Assembly: GCA_019828565.1 (NCBI GenBank)
Contig: JAHDYR010000017.1
Coordinates: 248,001-312,000 of the forward strand
Length of the DNA stretch: 64,000 nucleotides
Direction: 5' to 3'
DNA from: Carpediemonas membranifera
Taxonomy: Eukaryota; Fornicata
Position numbers and translations under genes: made by a program. The notes below the pieces were generated by a model. That model was not told the DNA's origin. It saw only the letters and a program-made list of their open reading frames with translations, and searched no databases. Shown piece after piece: positions 18,567 to 29,485 of the stretch (positions within the stretch are counted from its first letter, which is position 1; each line of letters begins with the position of its first letter).

Positions 18567-21500
18567 ATGCGAATAGTCTCCCTTAACAGCCAAGGACACT
18601 TAACGGGCAATGAAGACTACAGCGGATCTATAGCGGTAGCGCTTCGCAAGCACACGAGCCCGGACGCCCTCCTCTTGCAGGAAACATTCAGGTACGGTAA
18701 CTCCGTAGTCCCCTGTTGGGCGGACCTACAATACGCATGTGCAGGGCACGCCAAACCCATCAAGGCTCGAAAGGGCAAGATTAACCTAGGCGTAGCCACG
18801 GTGATCAGCCCACATTCACAGGCAACCTGGGATGTAGGAGTATCTGACGGCACGAACCCCCCGAGTTCAAGTTAGCATCCTCGAAACCTCAAGGGCTATC
18901 GCAGTCATCAACATATACGCCCCTCCAAGTGACCGCAGCGCAGCGGGAGCTAGACCGCTTCGACCAACAGCTGGAAAACATCGTCAGAGAGTACCACGGC
19001 TTCGAGATAATCATCATGGGGGACTGGAACCGTGACCCGCGGAGCCTGCGCCATGCCACCAGCGCCACACTACAGCGAAACAATCTAGACCTAGTTTTCC
19101 CTCGTCTCACACATACATGAGTGGGAATACCACCTCGACGCTGGATTATGCAGCTGTATCTGGGGGGATCACGAGGGCCAAAGCTAGAGTCATTGACAAA
19201 GCTGAGATGGGGCATTGGGGCTCCCCCCATAGGGCAGTGGAGCTAACCTGGGACGAACCGCATTGGAAGAAACAACCGGCCAAACCCAAGCTGGAAATCC
19301 CAGGAACAACCACCTGGAATGTCCTCCCAGAGCGCAACGGGGAAAGGGCAAGGGAATGGCCGCAACCCGATGTGGAGCTCCATGTAGATACAATCGAGTA
19401 CCAAATACGGGAACTCTTATCGGTGGGATTTCAAACTTCCGCTAGGAACGTCAGACCAGGGAGATCGCAAAAAAGGATCCCGGAGAACGTATGGAAGCAA
19501 CTCATCCTAGCCCGATGGAACAAAGCGGGGGCCGCGGAAATCAAGCGAACCCTGAACAACGAGCTCCAGAAGTCATGGAAAAGCTTCAAGGAGGAGTGGA
19601 CGCAGCAGGTGGAAAACAGCGCAAGGGCAGGGTATAAGACCACCAAGAAGGTCATAGCAAACCAGGTCCACAGGTTCTGGAACGAGAAACAACACGCAGG
19701 GCTACCGGCGATGCTCAGAGGAAAGAGGTCGATCTTAACAAGGGAAAACGAGATAGCTAGGGAGCTGCAGAGGCAATACGCCCAAGTCAGTAGTGGCATA
19801 GCACCTAGTTGGGACCAGATCCCGGCGGCCCAAACAACTGATCAACCCCCCACGGAGGAGGAGGTCACGGCCGCCATCAAGTCCCTGAAGAAATCATCGG
19901 CAGGAGGCCCGGATGGTATCACGGGCGAATGTCTGAGAGACCTCCCCCAGGCGGCCTACAGGGCAATCACATGCCTCTTCCAGAAAGTATACGAGTCTGG
20001 GGAACTACCCACCACGTGGAAGTACGCCTCCATCTCCCCCGATACACAAAGTAGGGAAAGATAAGCTACTGCCAGGATCCTACCGACCCATCTCACTCAC
20101 CCCCCTCCTCTACCGAGCATATGGGAAGGTACTCAAATGGAGGCTCAAACCAACAGTTGAGAGGCACACCCCCAGAGAGCAGATCGGCTTCATGAAGGGA
20201 AAGACAGTCATAGACCACATCGCCCTCCTAACCCAACTGCACCAAGAAGGAGACCGGACCAGCGTGCTGCTCGACATTGCAAAGGCGTACGACACGGTTC
20301 CCAGGGACATCCTAGTCAGCAAGCTGATCAATATGGGTGTACACCCCCACCTATTCAGAGCAGTACAAAGCACAATGGAGAGGACCTACATTGCGGTAAG
20401 GGGATCCGACCTATGGTCCGAAACGAACCTAGGAGTCAAGCAAGGTTGCGTGGTCGCCCCCACCCTATTCATACTATTTACGGCCAACTGGATTAGCCAG
20501 GCGTCACTCAGAATACAGTACGGCGAGATACCAGACCCGAAGCTTCCCCCACCCACCACAGACCCGGGAATGGCATCATAGCAATGTTCGTAGACGATAC
20601 GAGCATCTCGGCAAAGAAAGAAAATGATGCGGAGTCCCTCACCGCCGCAATGGTGGAAGTGATAGTGGCACACAAGCTATGTATCAGCCCAGGAAAGAAC
20701 ATCGTCATAAGTACCAATCCAAATGCGGAAGTGCGAATTCAAGGGGAGGCCACCCGAGCAGCGGAGTCAGGCCGATACTTGGGACTCTGGATAGCAAGTG
20801 GCCCTCATCCGCTCAGCGCATGCATCGCAAAAGAAAAAGAGAACAGTCGAACAAGTACATCGCCCTCGCCCGGAGAGTGGGATGGACTAAAGGCTCCACG
20901 CCCGCGGCTGTCTCCGAGTCCATCCTCCGCACCTTCCTATGGCCAAAGATCGAATTCGGAATCGAAATCTGGGGCCAAGTCCCAGGAGGCAGAAGGCTTT
21001 GGAACGACTGGCGAGGACTCATGGCGGGAACCGGACCCGGTGGAGGTGGTGTCGCCCGCCTGATGATGGGATGGATGTGCTGGGAGGCGGACATGGGTGT
21101 AAGAGCGGTTAGAATCCGCGAATCGGCCCGGGACCCTGACCGCCCATCGCCCCTAGCGGACTTCGACTGGGGAAGAGCGAACCCCAAGTCCGTTATCGGA
21201 AAGCTGAACAAGTGGGCAGACAACGTACTAGATCTGGCCCCTAGCGACCTTCACGGACCCAGACCCAGAGCAATAGCCGGGGGATGGAAGATGACAGCAC
21301 GAGACATCGCCACCAAAGGTAGCCGAACAGCCAAGGCGGCCGCCGAAGTGCTAGCTGCGGAGGCAATGCAAACAATGGCAGGCGGGAGAGCACCCAAGAA
21401 ACCAAAGATTATCAGAGGGGAGATGATGCTCAGGAGGGAGCTGAAGAGGGTAGTTGCAACAGCCTCCAACACGCTCCCCTCCGCTAGCAACAGCCACACA

Positions 21501-21941
21501 ACTCGAGGAGCCGCGCTCATCATAAGCAGGAGGTACCCTGGGCAGGAAATGCTCTGCGACCGTATCCAAAGAATATGCCCGATATGCACACTCGCAGCCG
21601 AACGCGAATTGATCAACTACCTCCAACTATACCCCCCCCAGGCGCAGGCGCTAGTGGCAGTAGCCGGGTGGCTGGAAGACCAACCGCTAGGAACACAAAG
21701 CCACATCATAGCGGAGTGCCAGGGCGTCGGCCGCCCAAGTGGGTGGGAGCAGTGCTGGGAAGCTGCGGCAACACACACCATGGCAAGTAGGCTGCGGCAC
21801 GGCCCAGATGGGGAGTGGTATAACTCCAGGGCCATATTGGAGCTCCACTGGCTACTGCAACAGGAGGATGAAACAGTGAAGGAGGGTCTATTATGCGGGA
21901 AAAAGGCCCTCATGAACCTCAGAACAGGCCCAGACCCCTAG
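18567..21941 (+). pseudogene. LINE ORF2: endonuclease, reverse transcriptase, zinc knuckle (frameshifted)
   Basis: Endonuclease: MRIVSLNSQGHL (Asn of the first motif), LLLQETFR (catalytic Glu), AVINIYAPPSD, IIIMGDWNRDP (Asp/Asn). Reverse transcriptase: YRPISLTPLLYRAYGK, TSVLLDIAKAYDTVPRD (motif A), GVKQGCVVAPTLF (motif B), AMFVDDTSIS (FVDD, motif C), SGRYLGLWIASG (thumb entry). C-terminus: RICPICTLA with HIIAEC, a CCHC knuckle. At least five frame changes separate these blocks, so the copy is not translatable as written. The apurinic-type endonuclease with the FVDD reverse transcriptase places it in the L1/Tx1/I side of non-LTR elements; the clade was not resolved. Confidence 0.85.
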
Positions 21942-23101
21942 GAGGAAAGCCCTGGGTGAAGACAAGGCACAGGGCGGAACATTCCTGGAACCGGCGGGAG
22001 GTGTTTTCCCCCCACATGTTCCGGTAGCGCCCGGCCGCACACCCAACCCAACCCACGCAGCAAGGGAGCACTCTGATGCCTGCATCACACTTGAAACAAC
22101 TCCCCCACCACCAAGAGGGGACAGGCCCAACCCACAGGGCGGCCTGGAAAGGTGGCCCGAGCACCGACCCCAAGCGCAGCGGGCCTGGAACCAATGAGGA
22201 CAACACCACATGTTCCGGTAGCGCCAGGCGGAGGGAAGGCTGCAAAGGACCACTAAGGGACAACCGCATACAACAAGCACGAAATAGGGAAGGCCTGGCA
22301 AAACAGCTGGGCCAGTAGGGCGCAAGCGTCCGGACAAGCAGTCCGGCGCATCCCTCCGGCGCGCAAGGGGTACCCCCTCCCCACACAGTGGGGGCGCACC
22401 AGGAGGATGATGCATGGCAGACTGGCGGAGGTACTGGATGACGCAAGAAGCTACCCACTCCGTCGGTAACCTGTCGGGAAGGCAGGGCCATCCTGATGTG
22501 GCCCGGCGCCTAGCCAGGAACACTGGAAGACGTGGCAACCGCCCCTGGGAGCTCCCCCCCGATAATGGGAACCTGGAGTGAAATCGGACAGCGCTAGATG
22601 AGCCCGAACGCAGCCGGCAAGTCCGTGGAAGTCTACCTACGCGGCGTCGGTGGGTTCCTAACCCGGCCCAGCTGGTACGGCGAACTCTAGACCCGACCCC
22701 GCCCTGGCGGGTGCCTGAAACATGGCGAGCGGGTCGAGGAAACTCCAGGACCTCCCTAGGGGACCCGGGGGAGAGGGGAAACGTACGGAAGGTCCCTGAC
22801 AGCAGCGTGCAGGGCAAGGCTTTGTAGGTGCCAGGCAGACCTGGGACCCAAAGGGCCCCTAAGAGTAAGACCTGGGTTAGCCTAACTTTGGGGGTATTAA
22901 TGTGGCCATGTATAGGATCCCTCTAGCGTACCAGCTAGGCCTTGACGGCCGTTGTTCACGCCCTCTTAGGAAGTGTTAGGTGTGCTCTGTAGAGGTACCA
23001 ACACGCTTAGGCGTTCCTCGAAGGGGTGACACAAACTGTGACATTCAGCTTACACAGCAGGACGAGTAGCAGGACACATTAAATTCTTTCTTTCTTTCTT
23101 T
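21942..23101 (+). other. LINE 3' untranslated region and pyrimidine tail
   Basis: About 1.16 kb without a supported gene. Long minus-strand frames here are composition artefacts. It contains a repeated ACATGTTCCGGTAGCGCC (at 22014 and 22208). The last bases are ATTAAATTC followed by TTTCTTTCTTTCTTT, directly before the target duplication. Confidence 0.7.
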
Positions 23102-23120
23102 GCAGCCCCCAACACTCCCC
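23102..23120. repeat. 19-bp target-site duplication, right copy
   Basis: Identical to 14999-15017. It follows directly on the CTTT tail of the LINE. Confidence 0.9.
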
Positions 23121-24423
23121 AAGCAGAACGAGCTCTGCAAGAGTGGGCCAGACGAATGAGGAACGTGCCTCATCGGTCGTTCGACAGCCTTATGACCCTG
23201 TGGGGCATGCATCCGGCGATAGATGTCACCGTTATATCAGACGCATCGGACGAGGGGATGGGATCTGTCATCCGGCAGCCGGGTGCCCCCGATATACAGC
23301 TGTCCCTTCCCGTGCCACCCTCACTAGCACACTTGCATATCACCGCCAAGGAGTTCCTGGCCTCGGTGACCGCTGTGCGCCGTCTGCTCGAGTCCTCGGG
23401 CTTAGACCTGCAGGGCAGGGAGATAACGGTGTTCTCCGACTCGACGGCGGCAGTTGGTTGGCTCAACAAGCAGGCCTCCACTCGCGCGCCACCAGAGGTG
23501 GTCTCCGAGTCGCTGTCCTTCTTCACGCTCCTATCGGAGAGAGGCGTCAGCTTGAGGGCTCGACACACCGCAGGCCACCTGAATATAGCCGCCGACTCGC
23601 TGTCAAGGTTCACCAAGACGGACTGGCAAACCCCGGCGGGCGTGCTCCGCCGCATGTTGGACTCGTGGGGGCCGGCCGAGGTCGACTTGACTGGTCACCC
23701 CACGAAGGAGCTGCTCCTCCCGTCGTACACCAGCCGCTCCGTGCCGTTCTCCGGAGACGGTCTGAACCAGAACTGGTGCGGTCGGAGAGTCTTCCTTGCG
23801 CCCCCCTGGGCCATGGTCCCAAAGGTGCTAGCCAAGCTCTACCGTATCATAGAGCCTCTAGGAGACCGAGACCCTCGACAACTACGCTCCGTAACGTTTC
23901 TGGTCTTGCCGGACATCAGGTCCGCTCCTATACTCGCCTTAAAAAGGCTGGCGCCCGAGAAGATGTACTTCTCATTCCCAGCACGGCCAGGGTCAGAGCT
24001 GCCAGGCGCCAATGGAAAGCACAGACTAGTCGCCCTGTGCCTTCCGACGCGTTTGTCACAGGCCTAAGCGAGCATGCGATGTTCGGTGGCCTCGCTCGGG
24101 CCACACGGCAAGACTACGCGAGGACCCTTGCGGGCTTCCTGGTCTACGCGTCCACACTCCCCCCGGTCGAGGCAGCCAAGCGCTGGGCTGACGAACAGGC
24201 CCACACCGCTGAAAAGGACAGCATCATGGCCAAGGCCGGGGTGATAGTCAGGTTTGCCTACCGCGTGCTTCCAGACACCTACGCCCTCGCCGAGGACTTC
24301 TGGCCAATCGTAGCAGAAGCAGCTACGGCCTCGACGACAGCAGCACACGGCCCCGCGGCACCTGTCAGGCTCAAGTGGATCAATGCAGTCCTCACCCGGA
24401 CACCCGAGGACCTCATGTGCCAC
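23102..24423 (+). pseudogene. PAT/DIRS-like RNase H and tyrosine recombinase start, 3' half
   Basis: Resumes the frame broken at 15017. RNase H-like motifs are VTVISDASDEGMGSV (Asp), ITAKEFLASV (Glu), ITVFSDSTAAVGWLN (Asp) and HTAGHLNIAADSLSRF. It then runs through the conserved WGPAEVDLTG and RRVFLAPPWAM segments found in the tandem units. From about 24000 the second frame opens the recombinase N-terminal helical domain (RATRQDYARTLAGFLVYAS). The element stops at the Ty3 LTR at 24424. Confidence 0.8.
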
Positions 24424-24524
24424 TGTAGTGCACCTGATTCATTATTTTGATTTGGTCCTCATTGGTCTTTGTTGACACATGTGTGTCGTAATAAAGTGCT
24501 TCCTCTTCTTCCTGGTGTACCACA
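24424..24524 (+). repeat. Putative 101-bp 5' LTR of a Ty3 element
   Basis: Starts TGTAGTGCACC, ends GTACCACA, and contains AATAAAG, a possible polyadenylation signal. GTAATTACTG follows immediately and the gag ATG comes 15 bases after the LTR. It interrupts the tyrosine-recombinase frame exactly at its first base. The 3' LTR was not found. Confidence 0.5.
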
Positions 24525-24539
24525 GTAATTACTGTATCG

Positions 24540-25478
24540 ATGCAATTCCAGGTCCCCGATTTATTCGTAGCCCCTTATTTGAAGACTCCTACCGCCGAAG
24601 CTTGGCAGGAACACCGCGAGCAGTATTATGCTTACCGCTCCCGCGGAGGTACGCTCGGCATCCGTCTCCTGATCGCCCGAGATGTCTGGGAAGTCCTCAA
24701 GCTCCGTGATCCCACTCTTGGTGACTTCGAGGTTCCTGCTGGCGAAGGAGCTGAAGAATCCGTACGGGAGCTCGTCCGTGCAAACGCCGAAGACGACGAC
24801 GACGACTCCGACGATGCTTGTTCTGATAACGACAGCTCTTCGGACGATGACAACGAGGCCCCTAACGACGCTGCTCCTATCCCCGCTCTGGAGAACGACC
24901 CTGCAAGCGTGGCTATCGTCAGGCGTATTAACGCCATCTTTCAGCCACTCGACAAGCAGGATGCCCTTGATTCCTTCTCCAGGATCCAATGCAAAAAGCG
25001 CGGCTCGACGTATCAGAACGCCCTTAATTACGTGTTCCTCTATCAGCGGCAGTTGGAAAACTGTGCTGACGTTAAGCCTCCTACCAAGCGCCTTGTGCGA
25101 CGGTTCATCGGTGGGCTCGAACCGGAACGTCTACGCGATCGTGTAATGACCATCGCGCCCAGAGACGATCTCCAAGCCGCCTTCAAGGCTGCCCTAGAGC
25201 AAAGCCGCCACATTGAGCAAACCCAGCATCTGGACGCCCAGCGAGAAGAGCGTCGTGTCTCCGATCATCCCAAAGCTACGAATCCCCCGAAATGCTCGTA
25301 CTGCCACAAGACAGGCCATACAGCCGACCAGTGCTTCACCAAGAAGCGTTCTCAGTCCGGTAAAGGCTCCAAGTACGATCATTGTCTCAACGTTATGGCT
25401 ACAGACCACGAGGGCCGGAAGTCATCAGCCTCGGCCGAGATTGAGGTTGAGATCCCTCGCGGACATGAGGTGTTGTGA
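24540..25478 (+). CDS. Ty3 Gag, 312 aa
   Basis: Starts MQFQVPDLFVAPYLKTP. It has an Asp/Ser-rich acidic linker, a retrotransposon capsid-like region (TYQNALNYVFLYQRQLE, RRFIGGLEPERL) and a CCHC zinc knuckle CSYCHKTGHTADQCF. Gag packages the element RNA. The frame is intact, but the downstream polymerase is only a faint remnant, so the element is not autonomous. The related Gag at 863 shares the capsid C-terminal pattern. Confidence 0.85.
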   Translation: MQFQVPDLFVAPYLKTPTAEAWQEHREQYYAYRSRGGTLGIRLLIARDVWEVLKLRDPTLGDFEVPAGEGAEESVRELVRANAEDDDDDSDDACSDNDSSSDDDNEAPNDAAPIPALENDPASVAIVRRINAIFQPLDKQDALDSFSRIQCKKRGSTYQNALNYVFLYQRQLENCADVKPPTKRLVRRFIGGLEPERLRDRVMTIAPRDDLQAAFKAALEQSRHIEQTQHLDAQREERRVSDHPKATNPPKCSYCHKTGHTADQCFTKKRSQSGKGSKYDHCLNVMATDHEGRKSSASAEIEVEIPRGHEVL

Positions 25479-25539
25479 CGGGCAGGGGACAGGAACACCG
25501 AAGGGAAACGATGAACTAACTTTAAATTGACTTTGACGA

Positions 25540-25760
25540 TCATTGACCGATCATAAAAGAACTGATTGGGACAGCTAACACAACGTGACACTGCCTCCAT
25601 GAGTGGGCATAGGCCGTCTATATTCGTAGGGGGTTCAATTGGGGTCGCCATTCGGCCCCTCATCAATTGATTCAGAAGGATGGTGGTGAACTCGCATGGT
25701 GGAAAATCTGTCCGGATACACGCAAAATCATACAACGAACCGCTAAGTAACTAATCAACA
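25540..25760 (+). pseudogene. Degenerate Ty3 reverse-transcriptase remnant
   Basis: A short plus-strand frame reads IRRGFNWGRHSAPHQLIQKDGG followed by KICPDTRKIIQRT. This recalls the palm entry of Ty3 polymerases (lvqKkDG..R.CiDYRkLN..T). It lies behind the gag on the same strand. Stops and lost motifs make it inactive. Weak evidence. Confidence 0.25.
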
Positions 25761-25895
25761 TCAATATTCTTGAACGCCGTCGTGTTCCGCATCATTCTCA
25801 ACGCAAAGCACACAATACAAGAGCCGCACTTGCAAATCTGCGGTTTCTGCCTCCGCAATGAGAGATGTGGAGTATTATTAAGTAGATGACGACAA

Positions 25896-27848
25896 CTAGA
25901 GAGCTTTACGGGCGCTCTTCATCTTCTTGAGCAATTGGGGATGCTCAGCAAGATAGTCGTCAAGGGCAGCGAGCTTGTCGAGGTCTCGGGTATAAGGCTC
26001 CCAAGTTGCCTCACTATCGTCGTAGCCGTGCCAGAGCACGTGGAATTGGAGGTTCCTCTGCCTCCAGCGGTGGGCGTCAACTCCTCGGACGACATACTCG
26101 TTGTGCAGGCGGGCGGCCCATCGTTGCAGCTCAGCATCTGTATATGACCCCTTAAACGTATAAAGAGAGTCTGCGTGCGCTGTGACGGTTGCAAGAGTTG
26201 TCAGGTCCTTGAGGGTGTAGACGTTAGGGTGGTCGCCAGGTGAGAGGACTCGCATAGGGCCTCGGATGATAGGGCCAACGGGCGTGTCTCGCCGGAGTAG
26301 AACCGCTGCGCCAACGATTGGTGCGTGCGTCTCCGAAGGGGGCTCACGTGACACTGCTGATCCTTGGTGGGCCTGAAGGGCGAGGAGGGATGAGCGGAAG
26401 TGCTCGAGGGAAATAGGGGAGTCATCGGTCGCGTTGTTGGTCGTGTGGAGCTGCTTGCCGAAGAGAGCAGCGTTGGCTGAAAGGCCGCTGTACTCATAGG
26501 GGATGTCGTTGAGCAGAATCGCTGTGTTGGGGACTTCCTCAGGCCAGCTCCTGCCTGATTCAAGGGTAAAAGCCTTCAAATGGCGCTTGATCTCGGCGTT
26601 GCGTCTTTCAACTACACCACGGCCTGCCGGGTGATAAGCTGTACCGAGTTCATGCCTAATGCCATTCTCGGCCACGAATGACTTGAATGCCTGGGAAGAG
26701 AATCCGGATGCGTTGTCAGAGACGATAGCTTCGGGTATTCCATAGTGTTTGATCCAGTGTTCTAAAGAGTTGATGACCTCTGCTGTCGAGGTCGACTGTG
26801 TCGGGTACACTTGGGTGAGCTTAGAGAATGTGTCAACTACGACTAGTGCGTGCCGGAGTGAGGGGTGACCATCTAGCGGACCAATGTGGTCCATTTGTAC
26901 CACTTGGAAGGGGTATGCCCCAGCCAATGCATGCGGGTGCTGGCCGACGGGTTGAACGTTCAGACGGGTGAGCTGACAGACTGGGCACTCACTTACCCAT
27001 TGTTGGACGTCTTTGTGGAGACCCGGCCAAGATTGTCCCGCATTCGCGATGCGACGGCAGGTGGCGCGAACACCGAGGTGTCCTGCTGAACCGCCATGGT
27101 GTGCCTTGAACGTCTCGCGCTTGTTGAGCGATGCTTCTGCAGTGCTCACATGGACTAGGCGAGATAGCGTGTCAGCGACGGTGTTCTCTTGACCAGGGAT
27201 ATGGACGAGGTCGAAGTCGAACTCATTCATCGCTAGTCGCCAGCGAATGACTTTGGCGTTGGTGGATTTGTGGGCAAATAACAGGTTGCGGTGGTCAGTA
27301 TGTGTTACGAAGTGGCGTCCGGCGAGATATCGCTTCATCTTCGTCATTCCAAAGTAAATACCGTAACATTCCTGTTCAGTGGTGGACCAGCGGCGCTGGG
27401 TTGGGTTCAAAGTGTGGGAGAAGAAGGCGATGGGGTGCCCTTCCTCGTTCGCGAGCATGCCGCCAACGGCGACGTCCGAGGCGTCGGTGTACAGATGGAG
27501 TGTCTCATCAGGTTGTGGGTGTCGTAGCACCCTTTCCGTTAGTAACTCTGTCTTGACTGCCTCAAGGGCTCTTTGTTGACTGGAACCCCAGGCGAAGGGG
27601 CCTGCAGTGGCTCTGGTGAGCACAGTGATTGGCTCTGTGATGTCGGCATACCTCTCGATGATGGGGCGGAAGTAGTTTGCCAGGCCTAGCACCGAGCGGG
27701 CTTCAGTCAGGTTGGTGGGGGGCTTGATGTCGCGAATCGCCTGGAGGCGATCAGGAGCGATCCTGCGGCCTCGTGCATTGAGTCTCCATCCTAAGTAGTC
27801 GATTTCTTCGACACCGAGGACTGTCCAGAGCGGGCCGGCAGAGGACAA
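25896..27848 (-). pseudogene. Ty3 pol 3' part: RT end, RNase H, integrase, chromodomain
   Basis: An intact 650-codon frame without the polymerase core. Order: RT connection (IDYLGWRLNARGRRIAP), RNase H (LHLYTDASDVAVGGML, STTEQECYGIYFG, THTDHRNLLF), zinc-binding HHCC with CPVCQLT, integrase DDE core (VVQMDHIGPLDGH, IVSDNASGFSS, VVERRNAEIKRHL) and a C-terminal chromodomain (LQFHVLWHGYDDSEATWEPY). It is oriented against the gag at 24540, so the two are separate pieces or an inversion product. A chromodomain would direct integration to modified chromatin. Confidence 0.85.
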
Positions 27849-29485
27849 CTGGCTGCTCCAGGTGGGGTGCGCACCACCTCACCTGGAGCCCACTCCCCTG
27901 CCCTGTATACCTCGCCGTGCGCCAAGCTATGTCGAGCAATAGATGATCGTCCTCGTGTGCCCAAAAATGCACAGAGGCAAAAACCACCCAAAAGGGAATA
28001 AGTTAGCCTCGGTAGGAAAGCGTTGACAGAATACACAGTACTCTAACAACAAACAAAACCTACCGCCCATGCTCCTGGGACCCACAAGGGGACCAGACGC
28101 AACTAAACGCTCCTCGCACAAACCCACAAGGGAAATCAACGCGAACAAGCGTACTGCGCCACCTTTATGATTGAAACCCCTACCGTAACCGGTACCCGCA
28201 GTAGGCCCCAGAGGCACTGCGACACGATTGCCTCAGACAACGTAACTGGGGCCATATGGCAAAAGTAACCCGAGAGCACCGGGACCGGCGGCCAATAGGC
28301 TCTCACTGGGAGGCCACTGGGCCACACTACTCCGGCGCCCGTGCTCTCATGCCGCCCAAGACCGGGCTTGTGGACGTCATCGCCACGAGAGCCGGGATCG
28401 CCGCCCGCCGCCGGCATAGGCAACAGGGCCACCACAACAGGCCCCCAGTACACCAGCCATACCGGACAACAGACCGGGAGCGCTGAGGGCCCCGTCCACA
28501 GCCCCACAAGAAACGCCCAGCCGAAGCCAAAAGGCATAAACCATCACGGTGTTTACCAGGACTCACAACCTCTTGGGAGTGACGCGACCCAGGAAGGAAA
28601 CAACCGGGCTGCGACCACAAGATACAGGACGAGGGGCGTGAATGGCAACCAGCTGGTGCAGCCGGGCGTCTATGCGAGCACGAAGGCGCTTATAGACCCG
28701 CATTTGGCCCCTCAGCTCAGCGTCGAAACCCCGAGCCGACTTAGACTCGTGGGGACTCAGGTCCTCGTCACGGTAATTCTGAGCCAGGTAGGAAAAGGCA
28801 GCGGCACGCTCCCGCCACCGGCTGGCCAGGACGTCCACCTGGACAAAATCGTCAGCTATGGTCCGCAGGAAATGCGCCTCCCAACCCCGAGGAGTCGCCG
28901 GGCCAGGAGTCGGGGACTCCCGAGAAGGAGCGGTGAAGCCCCTGCCGCCACAAGGCAAGGGACTACCCTGGGGCCCGGAGGGGAATATGGGATCCCCCGT
29001 CGGAGTGCGAAGAGGGCCCTGCTTCCCGGGAAAGAGGCGGCGCCCCCGAAATCGGAGTCCAGGCCGTACTCGGGCCAAGGACTCGATAGGGATCGGAGTG
29101 CATAACCCCTGGTAATGCACCTCCCCCTCTGGGGACCGCTGGGCAGCGGAGGCGCCGGCCGAATGGCCAGGAGGAGGCGTGAAGGTGGAAGGAGAGATGG
29201 AACGGACGCATGGGGAATAAGGGACAGCAGCCCCGTGTGGGGCGATGCTCCCTGTCCCTGCAATAAGGTTCCCTTTTGGGTTTTCGCCAGACATGTTTTG
29301 TGTGGAAACAAGGTCCGCAACAAACCTCGCATACCTCGCCCCTGAACCATCCGCCCTGAGGAAGGGAAAGGAGCCATACAAGACCAGGACATCGCTGGCT
29401 GGCGCCCCTTGGAACCTCCACCAAACCTCCTCAAGCCCCTCCAAGAAGCTGGCAAAAGTGCACTTCCCGCCTTTTGCCACTCCAA
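27849..29485. other. No supported gene; probably 5' region of the following LINE
   Basis: GC-rich from about 28200 on. Open frames exist on both strands, but none has a motif, and the long minus-strand frames (28563-29480) look like composition shadows. The next feature is the ORF1 start of a LINE, so the sequence may be its 5' untranslated region. The boundary with the Ty3 fragment was not located. Confidence 0.4.

Larger units (their letters stand above)
15018..23101 (+). mobile_element. LINE retrotransposon (8.1 kb, 5'-truncated)
   Basis: Order: ORF1 with a Maelstrom-like domain, coiled-coil frame, apurinic-type endonuclease, reverse transcriptase, C-terminal zinc knuckle and a 1.16-kb 3' untranslated region. 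It ends in a pyrimidine microsatellite (TTAAATTCTTTCTTTC...) rather than poly(A). It lacks the ORF1 N-terminal WDPxNQG domain seen in its relatives, so it is 5'-truncated. The insertion is flanked by a perfect 19-bp duplication. Several single-base frame changes. Confidence 0.9.
14015..24423 (+). mobile_element. PAT/DIRS-like tyrosine-recombinase retrotransposon, split by a LINE
   Basis: Carries reverse transcriptase (about 14173-15017), RNase H-like (23121-24060) and the start of a tyrosine recombinase (24000-24423). The two halves are separated by an 8.1-kb LINE bounded by a 19-bp duplication. The 5' edge abuts a LINE fragment and the 3' edge is cut by the Ty3 LTR at 24424, inside the recombinase gene, so the catalytic Arg-His-Arg-Tyr part is missing. 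Clearly related to, but divergent from, the tandem units at 53507-62534. Confidence 0.8.

Noticed and set aside
21891-22817. 308-codon minus-strand frame
   Set aside because: Lies in the GC-rich LINE 3' region, Arg/Gly/Pro/Ser-rich, no motif; composition shadow.
28563-29480. 305-codon minus-strand frame and its overlapping neighbours
   Set aside because: Several frames are open at once in GC-rich DNA, none with a motif or counterpart in other copies.
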